A stretch of 64,000 nt of DNA from Wenzhouxiangellaceae bacterium. Lineage in GTDB: Bacteria; Pseudomonadota; Gammaproteobacteria; Xanthomonadales; Wenzhouxiangellaceae. Shown here one piece after another: positions 27,620 through 36,977 of this stretch. The notes beneath the pieces are model-generated. The model saw only the letters and a list, made by a program, of their open reading frames with translations. It was not told the DNA's origin and made no database searches. Position 1 is the stretch's first letter. Each line of letters begins with the position of its first letter. Where the stretch lies: assembly GCA_028289455.1 (NCBI GenBank), contig JANQPN010000009.1, positions 1-64,000 on the forward strand, given 5' to 3'. Both the position numbers and the translations under genes were made by a program.

Positions 27620-28777
27620 TCAGTTTGCACCCAACCGCTGCTGCAACTGCTGCATGCCGGCATACAAAGCGGCCAGACGTGGTTCCGGATTCGCCTCATA
27701 AAGCTCAATCGCTGTGGCAACTTCTGCCGCTGCCTGCTCGGCGTTCCCGCTGATTAAAAAGGCATTCGCCAGCAGAAAGTGCGAAGTCGGTGACTGTGGA
27801 TACTGGGCAATATATACCTCACCTGTTTTGATACCGGAATCGGTGTCCTGCTGAGAAAGAAAAATCTGGGTAGCCTGAGCCAGGGTCTGCTCGCTGTAGA
27901 GCACCGGGTAATGATATTTTTCCGATAAGCCATCAATATGTGCTTTTACACCGGCAAATTTACCGGTCACAATCTGTTGCTGTGACAGTGGCCAGTCGTC
28001 GCTGAAGAAGTCCTGCAAACCATGGTATTGCCCCAGCAGACGTGTGGTCATATGCGTTTCCCCGGCATCACGCACCGCCTCCCAGCGCAAACCCTGCGGC
28101 GCACTGGTTTCCAGCAAATTCCTGATGCTGTTAAAACCCTGCTCCAAGTTGGGCTCATCACCAAGGTTCATGTAATAAAATTTATCCAATTCAGGGGCTT
28201 GCTCAATGAAGGCCTGAAACCGTTGTGCCATCAAGGCCCCCAACGACTGGTCAAGATACGGGCTTTGCGCCATATAACCCTGAAAAAGGTCAGGCTGTGT
28301 CAGCATCGCATGGATAACAAAAACCCCGCCGAATGAATGACCCGACAGCAGTCTTAAAGGCGCTGCACGGTATTTTTCTTCCACCTGTGGAATCAATTCC
28401 CGCGTGATATATTCCAGAAACTGATCAGCCTGGCCGGTCATTCTGGCGCCTTCCTGCGGGTTTTCGGGCAAATAATCACGCATGCGCGTAGCACCGGCAT
28501 GCAATGCCACTGTAATCACCTCCGGTGATAAAGCATTCTCAGCCAGGAAGCCTGCTACCGATGACGTATAGTCAAGATTGGATTCCCCATCCAGTAATAT
28601 CAGCAGCGGATACTTAAAGCCCTCATTCCGGTAATACGATTTGGGCAGGTGTACGGTGAAAGTCCGCTGCTGTTCCGGATATTTTGAATTGATGCGGTGC
28701 TCAATAGTGAAATTTTGGGCTGCCTGTAATGGCAGAATAAGCAGCAACAGGCAAAGAAAGACAAATCCTTTTTTCAT
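27620..28777 (-). CDS. Exported esterase, alpha/beta-hydrolase (EstD/IroE-like)
   Basis: A 385-residue protein with a signal peptide (about 1-20, ending LQAAQ). The esterase domain (about 25-275) has DGESNLDY and ALHAGATRMRDYLP near the substrate site. The Ser nucleophile is in SGHSFGGVFVIH, and a likely catalytic His is in GETHMTT. The last 80 residues contain a tetratricopeptide-like pair of helices (SHFLLANAFLISGNAEQAAAE). Family members hydrolyse esters of varied substrates, including siderophores; nothing here fixes the substrate. Confidence 0.85.
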   Translation of the reverse strand: MKKGFVFLCLLLLILPLQAAQNFTIEHRINSKYPEQQRTFTVHLPKSYYRNEGFKYPLLILLDGESNLDYTSSVAGFLAENALSPEVITVALHAGATRMRDYLPENPQEGARMTGQADQFLEYITRELIPQVEEKYRAAPLRLLSGHSFGGVFVIHAMLTQPDLFQGYMAQSPYLDQSLGALMAQRFQAFIEQAPELDKFYYMNLGDEPNLEQGFNSIRNLLETSAPQGLRWEAVRDAGETHMTTRLLGQYHGLQDFFSDDWPLSQQQIVTGKFAGVKAHIDGLSEKYHYPVLYSEQTLAQATQIFLSQQDTDSGIKTGEVYIAQYPQSPTSHFLLANAFLISGNAEQAAAEVATAIELYEANPEPRLAALYAGMQQLQQRLGAN

Positions 28778-28855
28778 TTGTTAACTCCATTTAACAGTTG
28801 TAGCTATCAGTAATTTATTTCAGATAGTTTGTGTATTCGTATTATTGACGGTTCA

Positions 28856-28969
28856 TTATTCAGTATCCAATGTAAAAATATCCTCAACCCGCAACTGGAA
28901 ATGACGGGCAATTATCAGTGCGATTATGGTTGGCGGATAAATGCTCCTGCGTGCGGAAAAGCCATTGCC
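28856..28969 (-). pseudogene. C-terminal remnant of an XRE-family (HTH_3) regulator
   Basis: The minus strand between prpC and the esterase gene reads FSARRSIYPPTIIALIIARHF followed by QLRVEDIFTLDTE and a stop. This matches the end of small XRE regulators, which read roughly YxPSLxLALxIARxFxxxVEDIFxL. The N-terminal helix-turn-helix half and a start codon are missing, and the turn is shortened. A decayed regulator, perhaps of the prp genes, is the simplest reading. Confidence 0.45.
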
Positions 28970-29005
28970 GGGCTGAGCCGGCATGGCATGATTCTCTGAA
29001 GGTGA

Positions 29006-30127
29006 TTATCGATCAGCGATTGGCGTCACAGCCCGCGGGTCCGGCCCGGTATAATCTGCACCCGGGCGGATAATCCGGTTATTGGCGCGCTGTTCCATAA
29101 TGTGCGCCGCCCAGCCGGTTATCCGGGACATAACAAAAATCGGGGTAAACAGCTTGGTCGGTATACCCATGAAATGATAGGCCGAAGCATGGAAGAAGTC
29201 GGCATTCGCGAACAGTTTCTTTTCGTCCCACATAATGCGTTCAACCTCATCAGATACTGCAAACAGCACTTCATCACCCACTTCCTTGGATAATTTGCGT
29301 GACCATTCCTTGATAATGGCATTGCGCGGGTCCCGCTGACGGTATACCGCGTGCCCGAATCCCATGATTTTATCCTTGGCGGCCAGTTTGGCATGCACAT
29401 CTTCATGCGCCTGTTCAACAGAATTGTACTGCTCCAGCATTTCCATGGCGGCCTCGTTGGCGCCACCATGCAGCGGCCCGCGTAATGAACCAATGGCACC
29501 GGTTACACAGGAAAACATGTCTGACAGTGTTGAAGCACATACCCTGGCGGTAAAAGTGGAGGCATTGAATTCATGTTCTGCATACAGGATCAGTGATACA
29601 TCCATGACCTTGCTGTGCAGCTCGCTGGGCTGTTTGTCATGCAGCATACGCAAAAAATGTGCGCCGATACTGTCATCGTCGGTTTCTGTTTCCACCCGTA
29701 CGCCATCATGGCTGAAACGGTACCAGTACAGCAGCATGCTCGGAAAAGCAGCCAGCAGGCGATCAGCTTTATCCTGCTGCTGGGCAAAGTCGGTTTCCGG
29801 CTCTACATTGCCCAGAAAAGAACAGCCGGTACGCAGCACATCCATCGGGTGAGCGTCTTTGGGAATTCTTTCCAGTACCTCTTTCATGGCCGAAGAAAGG
29901 CCACGCATGCCTTTGAGCCTTGCCTGATAAGCATCCAGCTGGCTCTGGTTCGGCAGCTCGCCTTTCAATACCATGTAGGCCACTTCATTGAAGCTGGCGT
30001 TATCAGCCAGATCAACCACATCGTAACCACGGTAACGCAAACTGTTGCCTGCAGCGCCAACGGTACAAATGGAAGTCTCACCTGCTGATTGTCCGCGCAA
30101 ACCTGCGCCGGTTTTCTTGTCTGTCAT
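29006..30127 (-). CDS. prpC: 2-Methylcitrate synthase
   Basis: A 373-residue citrate-synthase-family enzyme. The N-terminus KKTGAGLRGQSAGETSICTVG and YRGYDVVDLA are typical of PrpC. Active-site segments are LHGGANEAAMEM, MGFGHAVYRQRDPR with catalytic His, and the Asp in NADFFHASAYHFMGIP. It condenses propionyl-CoA with oxaloacetate in the methylcitrate cycle. AAGGA precedes the ATG. It is 23 bases downstream of prpB, in one operon. No prpD, acnD or prpF follows within the window. Confidence 0.94.
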   Translation of the reverse strand: MTDKKTGAGLRGQSAGETSICTVGAAGNSLRYRGYDVVDLADNASFNEVAYMVLKGELPNQSQLDAYQARLKGMRGLSSAMKEVLERIPKDAHPMDVLRTGCSFLGNVEPETDFAQQQDKADRLLAAFPSMLLYWYRFSHDGVRVETETDDDSIGAHFLRMLHDKQPSELHSKVMDVSLILYAEHEFNASTFTARVCASTLSDMFSCVTGAIGSLRGPLHGGANEAAMEMLEQYNSVEQAHEDVHAKLAAKDKIMGFGHAVYRQRDPRNAIIKEWSRKLSKEVGDEVLFAVSDEVERIMWDEKKLFANADFFHASAYHFMGIPTKLFTPIFVMSRITGWAAHIMEQRANNRIIRPGADYTGPDPRAVTPIADR

Positions 30128-30150
30128 GCTTGATCCTTTTCTATTGTTTG

Positions 30151-31041
30151 CTAGTCATCTGAATCAGCAAACAGCTGGTCCAGTTTTTGTTCGTAACTGT
30201 GATAGTCCAGATAGTCGTACAACTCTTCACGGGTTTGCATGATGTCCAGTACGTTTTTCTGATGACCATCCTGTTTGAGCGCTTCATATACCGTTACTGC
30301 AGCCTTGTTCATGGCGCGATAGGCCGAGCAGCAATACAGCACGATATCGACCCCAACACCACCCAGCTCTTCACAGGTAAACAGCGGCGTATGACCGAAT
30401 TCGGTGATATTGGCCAGAATCGGTACATCCAGAGCCTCACGGAATTGCCGGTAATGATTCAGCTCGCGCATGGCTTCCGGGAAAATCATATCAGCGCCGG
30501 CTTCCACATATGCCTGGGCCCGTTCAATGGTTGCCTCCATCCCTTCCACTTGCAGTGCATCAGTACGGGCCATAATCACAAACTCGTCATTCTGCCTGGC
30601 ATCCACTGCAGCCTTGATGCGATTGACCATTTCCTGCCGGGAAACCACCGCTTTGCCGGGCCGGTGTCCGCAGCGCTTGGCGCCCACCTGATCTTCCAGA
30701 TGACAGCCTGCTGCGCCGGCTTTGTCCAGACTGCGAATGGTACGTGCAATATTAAACGCGCTGCTGCCGAAGCCGGTATCGGCATCCACCAGCAGGGGCA
30801 GATCACACACTTCGGTGATCCGGCGGATATCAATCAGCACATCTTCCAGTGTGGAAATGCCCAGATCGGGCATGCCCAGCGAATTGGCTGCCACACCACC
30901 ACCGGAAAGGTATATGGCCTGATGACCTACCCGCTGCGCCATTCTGGCTGTGAAGGCATTGATGGTTCCGACGATGGACAAAGGGTTATTGTCGGCAACA
31001 GCTGCTCGCAGCCGCTGCCCGGGGTGTTGAGAAAAATTCAT
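30151..31041 (-). CDS. prpB: 2-Methylisocitrate lyase
   Basis: A 296-residue enzyme of the isocitrate lyase/PEP mutase family. It has the metal-binding DADTGFG, the catalytic-Cys motif [11 protein letters not shown] and [11 protein letters not shown]. It cleaves 2-methylisocitrate to pyruvate and succinate, the last step of propionate use. It is the first visible gene of a prpB-prpC unit. The ATG at 31041 begins a standard PrpB N-terminus ([25 protein letters not shown]). Confidence 0.95.
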   Translation of the reverse strand: MNFSQHPGQRLRAAVADNNPLSIVGTINAFTARMAQRVGHQAIYLSGGGVAANSLGMPDLGISTLEDVLIDIRRITEVCDLPLLVDADTGFGSSAFNIARTIRSLDKAGAAGCHLEDQVGAKRCGHRPGKAVVSRQEMVNRIKAAVDARQNDEFVIMARTDALQVEGMEATIERAQAYVEAGADMIFPEAMRELNHYRQFREALDVPILANITEFGHTPLFTCEELGGVGVDIVLYCCSAYRAMNKAAVTVYEALKQDGHQKNVLDIMQTREELYDYLDYHSYEQKLDQLFADSDD

Positions 31042-31061
31042 CCGGGTATTTTACCATGCAT

Positions 31062-31096
31062 AAAAAATCCCCGGCAGGGTTGCCGGGGTATTTTTT
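31062..31096 (-). terminator. Intrinsic terminator after the cadherin-like gene, usable in both directions
   Basis: CCCCGGCA-GGGT-TGCCGGGG forms a perfect 8-bp stem. It is flanked by AAAAAAT on one side and TATTTTTT on the other, so a U tract exists on either strand. It lies between the stop at 31133 and the prpB start. Confidence 0.88.
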
Positions 31097-31132
31097 AGAG
31101 CATCCGGCCGCTTTATATTGCGGCCTGTTTGG

Positions 31133-34100
31133 TTATCTGTGCAGGGCTTTGCGCATCCCCGGATGGCGGACAGCCAAACCTGCCAGCAGCAACATCAGAA
31201 TCAGCAATGACCAGCGGCCCAGTGCCGGCACTTCCAGCGCCACCGCTTCCAGCGACTGGATAAGAGTGATGTCGGTATTGTTCACTGGATCCGGATCGAT
31301 CTGATCACTGGTGGTCGTACCAATAGCAGTCAAGGGCCCCAGGCCGGTTACCTGTACCGTAAAGATACAACTGGCCGTGGCGCCGTTATTGCCGAGCGCA
31401 CCCAAATCCCAGGTTACCTGACCGCCTGCCGCATTGGCACAGCCGCCCTGCGCATCGGTAAATGCGAGCTCGCCGGACAGCATAACTTCAGTGGTCACAC
31501 CGGTAGCGGGCTGGGGCCCATCGTTAATGACCAGCATTTCGATATCGAAAGAAGTGAACGGATGAATCACCAGCGGCACATTCAGTGCTGACAAGACCAG
31601 TTCCAGATCGGCAATGGCCGGACCGACGGTAATGGTGAAACTCTGCGGTGGTGAAGTATCCTCACCGCCATTGGCAGTACCGCCGTCATCCATCAGTTCC
31701 AGTGTAATGATGCTGTCTCCGTCACCGCCCAGCATTGGCGCAAAGGTCAGTGTGCCGTCGGGAGCCACAGCCGGTTGTACGGCAAATAATGACGGATCGG
31801 TATTACCTACTACATTAAAGGTTAATGCCTGACCGTTTTCGTCCGGCGGACCGGCAATAATGGCAGTCGCCCACGGGCTGATAACCTGCGCGGGATCTTC
31901 ATCAAAGGCAAACACATCCGGGCCCACCATAAAGCTGGGCGCATCATTGACTGCTGCGATATCAATCATGAACTGCTGCACGGGTGAGGTATCTTCCCCG
32001 CCGTTTGCAGTACCACCGTCATCCATGATGACCACATCAACGATAGCGATACCATTGGCATCCGGCGCGGATGTGAAGGTCAGGGTGCCACTCGGATCGA
32101 TGGCCGGCTGCTGACTGAACAACGGATTATTGTTGTTGGTCACCACAAAACTCAGCATCTGACCGGCCTCACTGGCAGGTCCCGGACTAAGATTGGTGGC
32201 CCAACCCACTACGGTCTGTGGTCCCAGATCTTTCAGCAGCATCTGATCCGGACCTGCAGTGAACGATGGAGCATCGTTAACTTCCGCTACGCTGATGTTG
32301 AATTGGATAACCGGTGAAATATCGATCCCGCCGTCAGCGGTTCCACCATCATCCATCAACTGCACATCAACCACAGCCGTACCAACCAGATCAGCATTGG
32401 TCGTGAAGGTCAATGTGCCGGTGGGGTCAATCGCCGGCTGCTGACTGAACAGGCCGTTGTTGTCATTGGTGACAATGAAAGTCACCATCTGAGCGGCTTC
32501 ACTGGCCGGGCCCGGAGTGATCTTGGTCGCCCAGGCTGGAACGGTCTGCGGTCCGGCGTCTTCCAGCACATTCTGATTAGGGCCCGGCGTGAATGTCGGC
32601 GCATCATTGACTTCGGTGATTTCAATGGTGAACTGCTGCACCGGTGAGGTATCCACACCACCATTTGCAGTACCGCCGTCATCCATCAGTTCAACATCCA
32701 CAGTGGCGATGCCGACCGCGTCATCAGCCGGCGTAAACGTCAGCGTTCCGGTTACCGCATCAACGGCCGGTTGCTGGCTGAACAGAGCGTTGTTGTCATT
32801 GCTGACATTAAAGGTCAGTACCCGTGCGGTCTCGCTGGCCGGGCCAGGGCTGATGTCGGTCGCCCAGGCAGGCACCGTCTGCAGGCCGGAATCTTCCAAT
32901 ACCGTTTGATTGGGGCCGGCTGTAAATGAGGGTGCATCGTTGACTTCCTGTACATTGATGGTGAACTGGAATACTGCTGAAGTATCCATACCGCCATTGG
33001 CAGTACCGCCGTCATCCATCAACTGCACATCGACCAGAGCAATACCGACTTCATCCGGCGCCGACGTGAATGTCAGCATACCGGCAGCATCAATGGCCGG
33101 TTGAACGCTGAACAATGCATTGTTGTTGTTGCTGACATTAAATGTCAGCGTCTGACCGGCTTCGCTGGCCGCACCGGGATCAATATTGGTAGCCCAGGCG
33201 ACTGCCTGCGGCCCGGCATCTTCCAGTACATCCTGATTCGGCCCTGGGGTAAAGCTGGGCGGGTCATTCACTTCACCGATATCAATGGTAAACATCTGCA
33301 CCGGTGAGATGTTGACACCGCCATTGGCTACGCCACCATCATCCATCACCTGCACGCTTACCGTGGCAATACCGACAGCGTCCACTGCCGGGGTGTAGGT
33401 TAATGTGCCGGTTGTTGGATCAACTGCCGGTTGCTGACTGAACAATGTGTTGTCGTTGTTACTGACTACAAAATTGACCGTCTGGCCGGATTCATTGGCC
33501 GGACCCGGACTGATGGCTGTGGCCCAGCCGGGTACGCTTTGCGCACCGGCTTCTTCCAACACACTCTGATTGGGACCTGCAATGAAGCTGGGTGCATCAT
33601 TCACCGGCAGAATGGTAATGCTGGCCATTTGCACTGCGGAGGTGTCTATACCACCGCCGGCGGTGCCGCCGTTATCCATTGCCTGAACCATGACCGTAGC
33701 GGTACCAAACTGGTTGGGTGCTGCTGTGTAGGTCAGGGTTCCGTCGGTGGCCACTGCCGGTGCCGTTGAGAACAACCCGGCATTGTCGTTTCCGACCAGG
33801 AACTGTACCGTCTGACCGGCTTCATCTGCAGGCCCCGGGCTGATCGCGGTTATCCAGCCGGGAACAGTCTGGGCACCACCATCTTCATTGCTCATTTGAT
33901 TGGCGCCGATCGCAAATGAAGGGGCATCGTTGACCGGATTGATCACCACATTCACGATAATACTGTCAAACGCGCCGTTGGTATCGATCACTTGAACCAC
34001 AAAGCTGTCGTTGCCGTTGACATCCGGGTTTGGGGTGTAGGTAATGGCCTGTGACAACCCGGTTCCGGTGGTCACTCCGGCCGTTCCCATTCCCGCAGCA

Positions 34101-35146
34101 GTCAGGATGGACCAGGTCAGTCCACCGCCCGCCGGATCAGTGGAATTCAAGGTCAGGGCGAAAGCTGTAGGGGTGTTGTCCTCATCAATGGTCACCATGG
34201 TGGTCAGCCCTTCGGCAATCACCGGCTGATCCAGGCTGCTGAATAAGGCATTCACCACCATCATGGCGGGCACCGCGGTCTGCTGGGTTATCACGCCTTC
34301 GCCGTTGACAGAGTAAAACGCAAACGGACTGGCACCATCGGGACGGGCCACCTGCAGGATGGTTTTATTCAGCAGTCCGGCCACACCCTGGGCAGCGAAA
34401 CAGCAGCCGTTCAAACCCGTTCCGATGTTGTCATACATCCCGGTAGACGGGTCCAGCACCGCCAGGCGCTGCCCGGTACCGTCATGATAGATCGCCAGTA
34501 ACTGACCATCCAATGCCAGACTGACCGGCGGCTGACTGACCGGCACTGCCGATACCTGTGCACCGGTTGAAGTGTTAATGGTGTAGACCTGCCACTCCAT
34601 GGTCATCACCGATTGTGCAATGACGTACCACATGCCGTTAGCCGCATCCAATGCTTCCACACCGACCGCTACGGCACAGCAGTCAGCGAGTTCACTGCCG
34701 ATGGGCGTTAGAACCCCCGAGTTGATATCAATCTGACTCAACTGCAGTCCGGGCATGCCGACGGTCTGGGTCAAGGCCAGCAACCGGTTCATATTGTCAT
34801 CCCAGGCCAGTGCCAGAACTGTCTCGGTGATCGGCAGGGCAACCGGCGCCTGGGCACTGTTCCCGGTCCCTGCGTTCAAACGGAAAAATGATTGACTGAC
34901 GGCGCCGGTAGGAATGCCGACAAAAAACACATCGGTTGAATTACGTGCAGCCAGCTTCCCATTGACGCTGCAGCACATGGCTTGACCTACGCCCATCGGT
35001 GTTATCACGCCGGTGCTGCTGACCTCTGCCAGCAACTCGGTGTCATTAACCGTATCGTGAATCAACCCCAGGGTGGAGGCCTGCAGGTTATCAGTGAAGC
35101 CACATAGCCCCAGCAGGACTATCGGCAATAGTTTCCAGCGGTTCAT
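31133..35146 (-). CDS. Large exported cadherin-like repeat protein with IPTL-type C-terminal anchor
   Basis: A 1337-residue protein with a signal peptide (about 1-24). Residues about 25-290 form a propeller-like region with LGLIHDTVNDTELLAEV and repeated CCxV/CCAV motifs. A cadherin-like Ig domain follows, then seven repeats of about 108 residues, each starting NDAPSFxxGPNQ and containing QPAVDxxGTLTFTPxxD and LMDDGGTANGG. Next comes a DUF11-like domain (ADLELVLSALN...TTSDQIDPDPVNNTD). The C-terminus VPALGRWSLLILMLLLAGLA plus basic residues resembles the IPTL-CTERM sorting signal. AGGAGG lies six bases before the ATG at 35146; the TTG two codons earlier is less likely. It probably sits on the cell surface. 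Confidence 0.88.
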   Translation of the reverse strand: MNRWKLLPIVLLGLCGFTDNLQASTLGLIHDTVNDTELLAEVSSTGVITPMGVGQAMCCSVNGKLAARNSTDVFFVGIPTGAVSQSFFRLNAGTGNSAQAPVALPITETVLALAWDDNMNRLLALTQTVGMPGLQLSQIDINSGVLTPIGSELADCCAVAVGVEALDAANGMWYVIAQSVMTMEWQVYTINTSTGAQVSAVPVSQPPVSLALDGQLLAIYHDGTGQRLAVLDPSTGMYDNIGTGLNGCCFAAQGVAGLLNKTILQVARPDGASPFAFYSVNGEGVITQQTAVPAMMVVNALFSSLDQPVIAEGLTTMVTIDEDNTPTAFALTLNSTDPAGGGLTWSILTAAGMGTAGVTTGTGLSQAITYTPNPDVNGNDSFVVQVIDTNGAFDSIIVNVVINPVNDAPSFAIGANQMSNEDGGAQTVPGWITAISPGPADEAGQTVQFLVGNDNAGLFSTAPAVATDGTLTYTAAPNQFGTATVMVQAMDNGGTAGGGIDTSAVQMASITILPVNDAPSFIAGPNQSVLEEAGAQSVPGWATAISPGPANESGQTVNFVVSNNDNTLFSQQPAVDPTTGTLTYTPAVDAVGIATVSVQVMDDGGVANGGVNISPVQMFTIDIGEVNDPPSFTPGPNQDVLEDAGPQAVAWATNIDPGAASEAGQTLTFNVSNNNNALFSVQPAIDAAGMLTFTSAPDEVGIALVDVQLMDDGGTANGGMDTSAVFQFTINVQEVNDAPSFTAGPNQTVLEDSGLQTVPAWATDISPGPASETARVLTFNVSNDNNALFSQQPAVDAVTGTLTFTPADDAVGIATVDVELMDDGGTANGGVDTSPVQQFTIEITEVNDAPTFTPGPNQNVLEDAGPQTVPAWATKITPGPASEAAQMVTFIVTNDNNGLFSQQPAIDPTGTLTFTTNADLVGTAVVDVQLMDDGGTADGGIDISPVIQFNISVAEVNDAPSFTAGPDQMLLKDLGPQTVVGWATNLSPGPASEAGQMLSFVVTNNNNPLFSQQPAIDPSGTLTFTSAPDANGIAIVDVVIMDDGGTANGGEDTSPVQQFMIDIAAVNDAPSFMVGPDVFAFDEDPAQVISPWATAIIAGPPDENGQALTFNVVGNTDPSLFAVQPAVAPDGTLTFAPMLGGDGDSIITLELMDDGGTANGGEDTSPPQSFTITVGPAIADLELVLSALNVPLVIHPFTSFDIEMLVINDGPQPATGVTTEVMLSGELAFTDAQGGCANAAGGQVTWDLGALGNNGATASCIFTVQVTGLGPLTAIGTTTSDQIDPDPVNNTDITLIQSLEAVALEVPALGRWSLLILMLLLAGLAVRHPGMRKALHR
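31610..33940. repeat. Seven tandem repeats of about 325 bp in the cadherin-like gene
   Basis: Each unit encodes one NDAPSF...GGTANGG...QxFTI domain. Units are clearly related but differ at many bases, so they are older than the repeats at 38086-41114. Boundaries are approximate. Confidence 0.85.
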
Positions 35147-35156
35147 GGTCAACCTC

Positions 35157-36677
35157 CTAGCGGTTGACGATCTGCTGACTATCCTGATTCTGCTCCTGCT
35201 TGAGCACTTTCACCATTAACGCCTCCAGCCGCTGCAATCGATCTTCAAGCTCGGCAATCTGCTGCTCCTTGGCTTCCAGTTCGAACAGCAGGGCTTGACT
35301 CGAAGCCAGCGCTACTGCGGCCATATCTGATGTAGCGATGTGCTGAGGATTGGTGCCCAGGCCGTAAGCTGCATGGAATTCTTCCGCGACCGGACCCAGA
35401 TGGCGTTCGCTGTCGGGCTGATGTTTGTAGTTCCAGGTGCTGATGTCCAGACCTTTCAATGCGGCCAGCATGGCCTGATGATCGATGCGGGTAAAGTGCT
35501 CCTTACTGTCGCGGCGCGACAGCTGCGCCAGTGTGCCGGCCAGCAGCATATCGCCGTTGTTCTGCAGAGTCAGCAATACTGCATCGGTATCGGATTCGGC
35601 AATCAGAACAGGGTCGGTGGCGTTACGCGCATTAATCAACAATGTCGCCGGAGAATCCAGCATCGGCGGTGAGCCGCCGACCGATACCTGACCATCGCTA
35701 TCAATCAGTATGGAATCCGTATCTGCCCCCGGCCTTATACGTAGTGAAAGCTGACTGCCATTGCTGACATCACGGATAAAGAAGTTAGACTCGTTACCAG
35801 CCAAATCCCAGGTCTGGGCGCCAAATCCGGCAGACCCGTTTTGCTCCAGACGCACGGTTGGTGAATCGCCATCAGCTATATGAAATTCCACTACCGGGTT
35901 ATCGGTAGCCAAGCCGATATCACCGGCAGAGTCCATAAACAAGGAATTCGCCGGTGCGCCGGCTTCGAATATGGCAATTCGGCGCCCTGCCGTGGAATCC
36001 TCCAGCGCGAATAAGTTGTCGCCACCGTTACCGGTGTCATTGGCAAGCAGGCGCCAGTCATTGCTCGGGAAACCACCGGGGGTACTGGTATCGTCAAAAT
36101 GAATGCGCAGATTGTTTTCCTGCAACCTGTAGGTATCAAAGCCAAAATTCGGCGTAGGTGGACAATCAAAACCAACGCATAAACTGCCCCCGATTACTCC
36201 ATCCGTACCCACTGGTGTAATCACCACTCTTGGCTGCGGATCCGGTATCACCGGCGCATTGGGATTATCCTCATCAAGATCGCCGGTTGCTTCTATTAAT
36301 GGCAGAGCAAATCCACCGCTGATCACTGCAAAACTGCCGCTGGTAATCGTTGTTGCGCTGTCGATGACCTCAATGTTTTCGCCTGCCTGACGGGCGGCAT
36401 CACGGGCCTGGATTTGAGCAGGCGTTAATACCGGCGTCAGAACCACCTGGTATTTATAACCGCCATCCAGCCGCGGCAGCGGAATCAAAATCTGCTGACC
36501 CCGGGTAAAGCTGAGCTGTTGCATACCGTAAGGGCCATCCAGCGTAGCCGCAGCGCTCTGATAGGCAATGGCCGGTGTGATAATCAGCCCTTCAGGGCTT
36601 TGTTCAACAGTGAAATTGGCCCATGCAGTTGATGAAAAGACCAGTAAAAGCAGTGCGGTTAATCCACTTTTGATCAT
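35157..36677 (-). CDS. Exported protein with S74-type (intramolecular chaperone-like) C-terminal domain
   Basis: A 506-residue protein with a signal peptide (about 1-21, ending AWANF). The middle part (about 180-390) is beta-rich with RLQENNLRIHFDDTS and repeated Asp/Asn/Gly turns, like tail-fibre or trimeric autotransporter stalks. The end (about 400-500) has SRRDSKEHFTRID, HLGPVAEEFHAAYGLG and a coiled coil (ELEAKEQQIAELEDRLQRLEAL), the layout of Peptidase_S74 chaperone tails. The catalytic Ser-Lys pair may be present in SRRDSK but I cannot confirm cleavage. The start at 36677 has GGAG upstream. It stops 10 bases before the start of the cadherin-like gene, so they form one operon. Confidence 0.8.
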   Translation of the reverse strand: MIKSGLTALLLLVFSSTAWANFTVEQSPEGLIITPAIAYQSAAATLDGPYGMQQLSFTRGQQILIPLPRLDGGYKYQVVLTPVLTPAQIQARDAARQAGENIEVIDSATTITSGSFAVISGGFALPLIEATGDLDEDNPNAPVIPDPQPRVVITPVGTDGVIGGSLCVGFDCPPTPNFGFDTYRLQENNLRIHFDDTSTPGGFPSNDWRLLANDTGNGGDNLFALEDSTAGRRIAIFEAGAPANSLFMDSAGDIGLATDNPVVEFHIADGDSPTVRLEQNGSAGFGAQTWDLAGNESNFFIRDVSNGSQLSLRIRPGADTDSILIDSDGQVSVGGSPPMLDSPATLLINARNATDPVLIAESDTDAVLLTLQNNGDMLLAGTLAQLSRRDSKEHFTRIDHQAMLAALKGLDISTWNYKHQPDSERHLGPVAEEFHAAYGLGTNPQHIATSDMAAVALASSQALLFELEAKEQQIAELEDRLQRLEALMVKVLKQEQNQDSQQIVNR

Positions 36678-36934
36678 CGATTTGACTCCGGCTCGATCAT
36701 TGAAATTATATTGCAATCTGTCTCTGGAGAAGCCCCTGAGCAGATGGTATTTATAATACTATAGTAGTAACAAGCAATCCATTGAGAAATGCATCCAAAA
36801 ATGCCTGTGAAATCCATTTGAGATGCTGTTGGTGCTGTTTTTATCGATTCTCTGGCACAGAATCAGCAGCCACATAAACAATACCACAAAAATAGCCTGG
36901 GAGACCGATCGAATTGTTTGTCAGAACAGCAGGC

Positions 36935-36965
36935 GGTGTAAACCTCGCAGCACAAGGTTTACACC
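36935..36965 (-). terminator. Perfect 11-bp hairpin after the 2045-residue repeat protein
   Basis: GGTGTAAACCT and AGGTTTACACC enclose a 9-base loop, 13 bases beyond the stop at 36978. There is no T tract. The rest of the 300-base gap (36678-36934) holds no gene. Around 36745-36775 the minus strand has a weak promoter candidate (TTGCTT, 16 bases, TATAAA) for the S74-type gene. Confidence 0.55.
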
Positions 36966-36977
36966 ATCACTCAACGG

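Noticed and set aside
30187..31098. A 303-codon plus-strand open frame opposite prpB
   Set aside because: prpB on the other strand has full family motifs. The plus frame encodes a His/Cys/Gly-rich sequence typical of an antisense shadow.
31614..33769. Many plus-strand frames starting MNxGASLTS in the cadherin-like gene
   Set aside because: They recur because the gene is made of repeats; they are the complement of the coding strand and lack ribosome-binding sites.
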